This document shows positions 4,718-8,334 of a DNA stretch of 8,334 nt, piece after piece. The DNA comes from Desulfocapsa sp. Its GTDB lineage: Bacteria; Desulfobacterota; Desulfobulbia; Desulfobulbales; Desulfocapsaceae. The position numbers and the translations under genes were made by a program. The first letter of the stretch is position 1, and each line of letters begins with the position of its first letter. The notes beneath the pieces were generated by a model. The model saw nothing but the letters and a program-made list of their open reading frames with translations, searched no databases and was not told where the DNA came from. The DNA is taken from contig JAOZTO010000084.1 in assembly GCA_029942265.1 (NCBI GenBank), positions 1 through 8,334 on the forward strand, written 5' to 3'.

Positions 4718-5749
4718 TCACCGAACAATAAGTCGTTCCGGTATCTCAATCCCCTGTTCCCGATAAAACCTAGCAGCTCCTGGGTGCAACGGAACAGGCA
4801 AACCTTCCACAGCATGTTCTATCGCCATCGGTTTAGTGGCGATATGAATATTATGTAAAAATGACAGGTTTTCATAGATTGCTTTAACCAAAAGATAAAC
4901 AACATCATCTTCAACATCTGAGCGTACCGCTATGAAATTTGGTTGTCCAATGGATTCAACTGCTTGATGCTGGCCTGGATAACTGTTGGCTGGTATTATG
5001 TAGCGTTTCCAAAGATGCAATTCACTGTTAATTTTTTCCAGCTGTTTATCACTGAAATTCAAAATTGTCACATCTTCTCCTAATGCTGCAAATGTCCTGG
5101 TCATGGCGGCAATGGGCGGCCCTCCAGACATATTCATCCCTTCAACTGTTCCATTCTGCATACCTTCAGAACTCTCTTCGTAGCCAAGGTAGACAATATC
5201 AAGATTCTTCTCAGGTTTTAGATCAAGTTTATCAAGTATATATCTACCTGACCCCGCAGTTCCGGAATTCTTTTTACCTATGGAAAAATTACCACTTTTG
5301 ATTCCTTTAAGATCTGCAATGTTTCCAGTTTGAAGATGATCTGATTTAACAACAAAATGTTCCACATTTTGCCATAACATGGTCACCGATCTTAAATCTG
5401 TTTGAGGACCAGCATTTTCCAATTCACCAAGGCCACTCCAAGCCCAAGCACCATACAAACCTTGTAAGATTGCAAATTGCGCCCGATTTTCTCTTAATAA
5501 GGAAAGGTTTTCAGCAGAACCGGCAGAGCGTATCGCAGACAGTGAAAAATCAAATTCAGGCTCCAGTTTTACTTTCGTAAGCGTGGCAAGCGCCACCCCA
5601 ACTGGATAATATGTTCCGCCCGCTGTTGCCGTTGTGAAGATATAGTTTTTCCTTTCAAACGAATGGGCTGAGGTTTGATAGAGGAAACAGATACACATTC
5701 CCAGAAGGAGACATCTAAACAGTTTTACATAAATTGCTGGTTTCTTCAC
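4718..5749 (-). CDS. TAXI-family periplasmic solute-binding protein
   Basis: This is a periplasmic binding protein of the TRAP-associated extracytoplasmic immunogenic (TAXI) family. Family members studied bind small carboxylates or amino acids such as 2-oxoglutarate or glutamate. The N terminus is a signal peptide (KK, then a hydrophobic run, with a likely cut in the TSA/AHS region near residues 28-30). The mature protein opens with FTTATAGGTYYPVG, the family hallmark, followed by the RSAGSAENL and GKKNSGT binding-lobe segments and a SGGPPIAAM stretch in lobe 2. I chose GTG at 5749 (343 aa) because AGAGGG precedes it closely. A TTG at 5782 overlapping the dctD stop as TTGA is possible but has no ribosome site. 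It is the third gene of the dctB-dctD operon and no TRAP permease follows it. The ligand cannot be assigned. Confidence 0.88.
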   Translation of the reverse strand: MKKPAIYVKLFRCLLLGMCICFLYQTSAHSFERKNYIFTTATAGGTYYPVGVALATLTKVKLEPEFDFSLSAIRSAGSAENLSLLRENRAQFAILQGLYGAWAWSGLGELENAGPQTDLRSVTMLWQNVEHFVVKSDHLQTGNIADLKGIKSGNFSIGKKNSGTAGSGRYILDKLDLKPEKNLDIVYLGYEESSEGMQNGTVEGMNMSGGPPIAAMTRTFAALGEDVTILNFSDKQLEKINSELHLWKRYIIPANSYPGQHQAVESIGQPNFIAVRSDVEDDVVYLLVKAIYENLSFLHNIHIATKPMAIEHAVEGLPVPLHPGAARFYREQGIEIPERLIVR

Positions 5750-5778
5750 AACTTCCCTCTTTCCGACTGTAAACAAAT

Positions 5779-7149
5779 TCAATCCAAAAATTCTTTTCTG
5801 GTGATTCCGTGGTTTTTCATCTTCTGATTCAATGTTCGACGAGGCAAATCAAGCTCCTGCAATACATTTGCAATGCTTCCTTTGTGTCGCCGTAATGCCT
5901 GATCGATTACGCAGCGTTCAAAATTCATTGCCTGTTCGCCAAGGGATCTCCCTTGAATATGTAAATCAGCTGCATCTACATATTGAAGAATAGTTACAAT
6001 TCGCTCATGAACAGGCTGCGAAGAAAGCACATATCGTTCCGCAATATTCTTTAATTCTCTCACGTTTCCAGGCCAGGGATGAGCCATCAGTGCAGTAATG
6101 GCCCCACCCGTAAGCGGCGGAGCTTCACGTTTATAGCGTTCTGCGGCACGGAGTGCATAGTAATCAAACAACAGTAATATATCACTACCCCGATCACGCA
6201 GTGGTGGAATTCGAATCTCCGCAACATTCAACCTATAGTAAAGATCTTCCCTGAAGGTACCATTGTCGCACGCTTCCCTTGGGTCGGCATTGGTTGCACT
6301 GATAATCCGTAAATCAACGGCAATACGATTATTCCCACCTAATCGCTCAATCTCTCGTTCCTGAAGAACTCGCAAAACTTTTACCTGTAAAGCAAGCGGC
6401 ATCGAACTTACCTCATCAAGAAAAATGGTGCCCCCGTTTGCCAGTTCAAACTTGCCAATTCTTCGCCCCCGAGCGCCTGTAAATGCACCTGCCTCATGCC
6501 CAAAAAGTTCACTCTCAAACAGACCTTCTGGTATGGCTCCACAGTTGATGGCAACAAATTCTTTATCATGCCTTTCGCTAAGTTCGTGAAAACAGCGAGC
6601 CACTATTTCCTTGCCACTTCCAGTATCTCCAACGAGTAAAACACTGGCATCCGTTGGCGCTAGATCTCGTATTTCCTGATGCAGAAACTGAATACCATCA
6701 CTGTTCCCAAGGAGTTTACTTTCAAGCTCTGTTGATTCTTCAAGCTTTTTTCGCAGTTGCCGATTCTCAAGAATAAGGCGTCGTTTTTCACCAGCCCTTC
6801 GGATTGTTTCCAATAGTATTTCCGGTTCAAAAGGCTTTTCTATAAAATCATAGGCACCTTCTTTCATAGCAGTAACTGCCATTGGAATATCACCATGCGC
6901 TGTCAGCAACACAACAGGAATTTCACTGTCAATTGCAAGCGTTTTTTCCATCAGCTCCAGCCCATCCATTCCAGGCATTCGAATATCTGTTACCAGAATC
7001 CCATCAAACTCCGCATTGATTGCATTCAAGGCTACCTGCGCACTAGAGAATGTTTCCACACTATACTCTGCAAGCGTAAACCATTGCGAAATGGCTATAC
7101 GCATACTCTCTTCATCATCCACCACGTAAACCAAACCGTTTCCACTCAT
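5779..7149 (-). CDS. dctD: DctD-like sigma-54-dependent response regulator
   Basis: This is an NtrC-family transcription activator, phosphorylated by the sensor kinase encoded upstream. The receiver domain (about 5-120) has the acidic pair D11-D12, phospho-acceptor D55, T83 and K105. The central AAA+ domain (about 147-375) has Walker A GDTGSGKE at 174-181, the sigma-54 contact loop GAFTGA at 221-226, Walker B GGTIFLDE and the WPGNVREL motif. A Fis-type helix-turn-helix (about 423-447) contains LPRRTLNQKMKNHGI, typical of DctD. All catalytic motifs are intact and the 456-residue length is normal. The ATG at 7149 overlaps the dctB stop as TAATG, implying coupling. It should drive sigma-54 promoters for carboxylate uptake or use, possibly including the one before glcDF. 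Confidence 0.93.
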   Translation of the reverse strand: MSGNGLVYVVDDEESMRIAISQWFTLAEYSVETFSSAQVALNAINAEFDGILVTDIRMPGMDGLELMEKTLAIDSEIPVVLLTAHGDIPMAVTAMKEGAYDFIEKPFEPEILLETIRRAGEKRRLILENRQLRKKLEESTELESKLLGNSDGIQFLHQEIRDLAPTDASVLLVGDTGSGKEIVARCFHELSERHDKEFVAINCGAIPEGLFESELFGHEAGAFTGARGRRIGKFELANGGTIFLDEVSSMPLALQVKVLRVLQEREIERLGGNNRIAVDLRIISATNADPREACDNGTFREDLYYRLNVAEIRIPPLRDRGSDILLLFDYYALRAAERYKREAPPLTGGAITALMAHPWPGNVRELKNIAERYVLSSQPVHERIVTILQYVDAADLHIQGRSLGEQAMNFERCVIDQALRRHKGSIANVLQELDLPRRTLNQKMKNHGITRKEFLD

Positions 7150-8334
7150 TATTTCACGTTTTCCCGATGCGTAAAGTTCTTTTCAGCAAGGGGCAGACGA
7201 ATAGTAAAACACGCTCCACCACCATCCCTGTTACTCGCATCAATAGTTCCTTCCATATCTTTAACAATACCGTAAGTAATTGAAAGACCAAGTCCCAAAC
7301 CACTACCAATATCTTTGGTTGTAAAAAAGGGGTCGAAGAGATAATCCAATGCTGCATCCGGTATCCCTTTACCACTGTCCTGCACCTCGATTATGACAGT
7401 ATTAGCATCAGAAATAACCCGAATATGTAGATCCTTTTGATCGCTGTCCTTCATTGCATCAATAGCATTATGTATCAGATTACTCATTACTTGTTCGAGA
7501 TGCGCAGTATCTCCAAGCACTATAGCAGTTTGCAGATCAGGCAACTGTTTATGCAAAGAGATGCCTTCGATCTCAAACTGAGGATCCACAAAAACAATTG
7601 TACCCTCAACTACAGGAACGATATCTATTCGTTCCTGTTTACCATTACTTTTCCGAGCGAATTTTTTGAGCTGACCAGTGATGGAGGCCATACGTTCTGT
7701 TAGTTTTGAAATATATCCAAGATTTTCAACAACCGAGTCCCGTTGCTCCCGTTCTACAAAAATACGGCAACTGGCAACAAAGGTTCGTATGGCTGTCAAT
7801 GGCTGATTAAGTTCATGGGCAATGGCTGCCGACATACGACCAAGGGCAGCCAACTTTCCAGCCTGGATAAGTTCTCTCTGGGTTGCTCTTAAATGTTTTT
7901 CAGTGCGCTCCCGTTCGATGATTTCGGCCTGTAACTGTTTGTTCACTTCCCTTACGGCTAGAACGTTGCGTGCCTCCTGATCCGCAATTTGCTTCAGCTT
8001 TCTTTCCCGCATAAGTAAAAAGAGCAATAACAAAACTAGAGCAGCGACTGTGGTTATCGTCATCGCAAGATGCACACTTTTGGAGATACTACTAAGATTA
8101 GAAAGATAATGAATACGCCAGCCATAGCCTCGAAGTTGTATGGATTGTTCAAGAAAGTGCTCCCCACTAATCTGCATGATCTCACCTCGATCACCGCTTG
8201 TACGGGTGATTTTCAATGAGCTGAGAGGGCGCTCTAGGTACTGTATATCACGCAAACGATTTGCCGTATGTTTTGGCAATGGTCTCAATGACTTAAACTT
8301 CCATTCAGGATAACTGGAAAGAAACACCACGCCA
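7149..8334 (-). CDS. dctB: DctB-like sensor histidine kinase (5' end outside window)
   Basis: This is the C-terminal part (about 394 residues) of a membrane sensor kinase; the frame stays open through the window edge. The visible N-terminal portion matches the end of the periplasmic double-PAS sensor of DctB (GVVFLSSYPEWKF and the following PL-rich segment). A transmembrane helix of about 20 residues follows near 8010-8072, then a charged coiled-coil linker. The dimerisation/phospho-acceptor domain has AHELNQPLTA with the phosphorylated His at 7815-7817. The ATPase domain has the N-box NLIHNAIDAM, G1 DSGKGIP, F-box FDPFFTTK and G2 GSGLGLGLS. All boxes are intact. Full-length DctB proteins are about 600 residues, so roughly 200 are missing, including the first membrane helix. 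It signals to DctD, whose gene overlaps it by one base. Confidence 0.92.
   Translation of the reverse strand, partial: GVVFLSSYPEWKFKSLRPLPKHTANRLRDIQYLERPLSSLKITRTSGDRGEIMQISGEHFLEQSIQLRGYGWRIHYLSNLSSISKSVHLAMTITTVAALVLLLLFLLMRERKLKQIADQEARNVLAVREVNKQLQAEIIERERTEKHLRATQRELIQAGKLAALGRMSAAIAHELNQPLTAIRTFVASCRIFVEREQRDSVVENLGYISKLTERMASITGQLKKFARKSNGKQERIDIVPVVEGTIVFVDPQFEIEGISLHKQLPDLQTAIVLGDTAHLEQVMSNLIHNAIDAMKDSDQKDLHIRVISDANTVIIEVQDSGKGIPDAALDYLFDPFFTTKDIGSGLGLGLSITYGIVKDMEGTIDASNRDGGGACFTIRLPLAEKNFTHRENVK

Noticed and set aside
4648..4720. Rho-independent terminator after the TAXI gene
   Set aside because: A run of six T follows the stop on the minus strand, but no stable GC-rich stem precedes it.
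1..8334. CRISPR arrays, tRNA or rRNA genes, insertion-sequence transposases
   Set aside because: No regularly spaced repeat array, cloverleaf-like or rRNA-like sequence, and no transposase motif was found on reading both strands.

Overview
The window looks like chromosomal DNA of an anaerobic Gram-negative bacterium. Base composition is moderately AT-rich. The gene set is an FAD/Fe-S 2-hydroxyacid oxidase pair, a DctB/DctD sigma-54 two-component system and a TAXI-type periplasmic binding protein. This combination is common in Desulfobacterota (former Deltaproteobacteria), but the taxonomic placement is inference, not shown by a marker gene.

Layout. Bases 1-294 hold no convincing gene, only a possible 3' gene tail, a short inverted repeat and a sigma-54-like -24/-12 element (TGG...TTGCA, 238-253) placed correctly ahead of glcD. 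Bases 295-2937 (+) are glcD-glcF, a two-gene operon for oxidation of lactate, glycolate or a similar 2-hydroxyacid. Everything else is on the minus strand. At 2956-3222 and 3401-3886 are two small secreted proteins of unknown function, both containing cysteine. The 178-bp gap between them is filled by a striking near-perfect hairpin (3290-3396). At 3990-4555 is a MazEF toxin-antitoxin pair with its own promoter and a candidate operator. At 4718-8334 is a tight operon dctB (5' end outside the window) - dctD - TAXI binding protein.

How it may work together (inference). DctB would sense a periplasmic carboxylate, possibly through the co-transcribed TAXI receptor. DctD would then activate sigma-54 promoters. 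The one sigma-54-like promoter found here precedes glcDF, so the cluster could couple organic-acid sensing to organic-acid oxidation. No TRAP permease gene is present, so the TAXI protein is either an orphan receptor or works with a permease outside the window.

The most unusual item is the hairpin at 3290-3396. It has 47 consecutive paired positions without any indel. All ten transition-type differences between its arms are G-U compatible when the plus strand is read as RNA, and none are A-C. This points to a plus-strand structured RNA, or an element that works as folded single-stranded DNA, lying opposite to the flanking genes.
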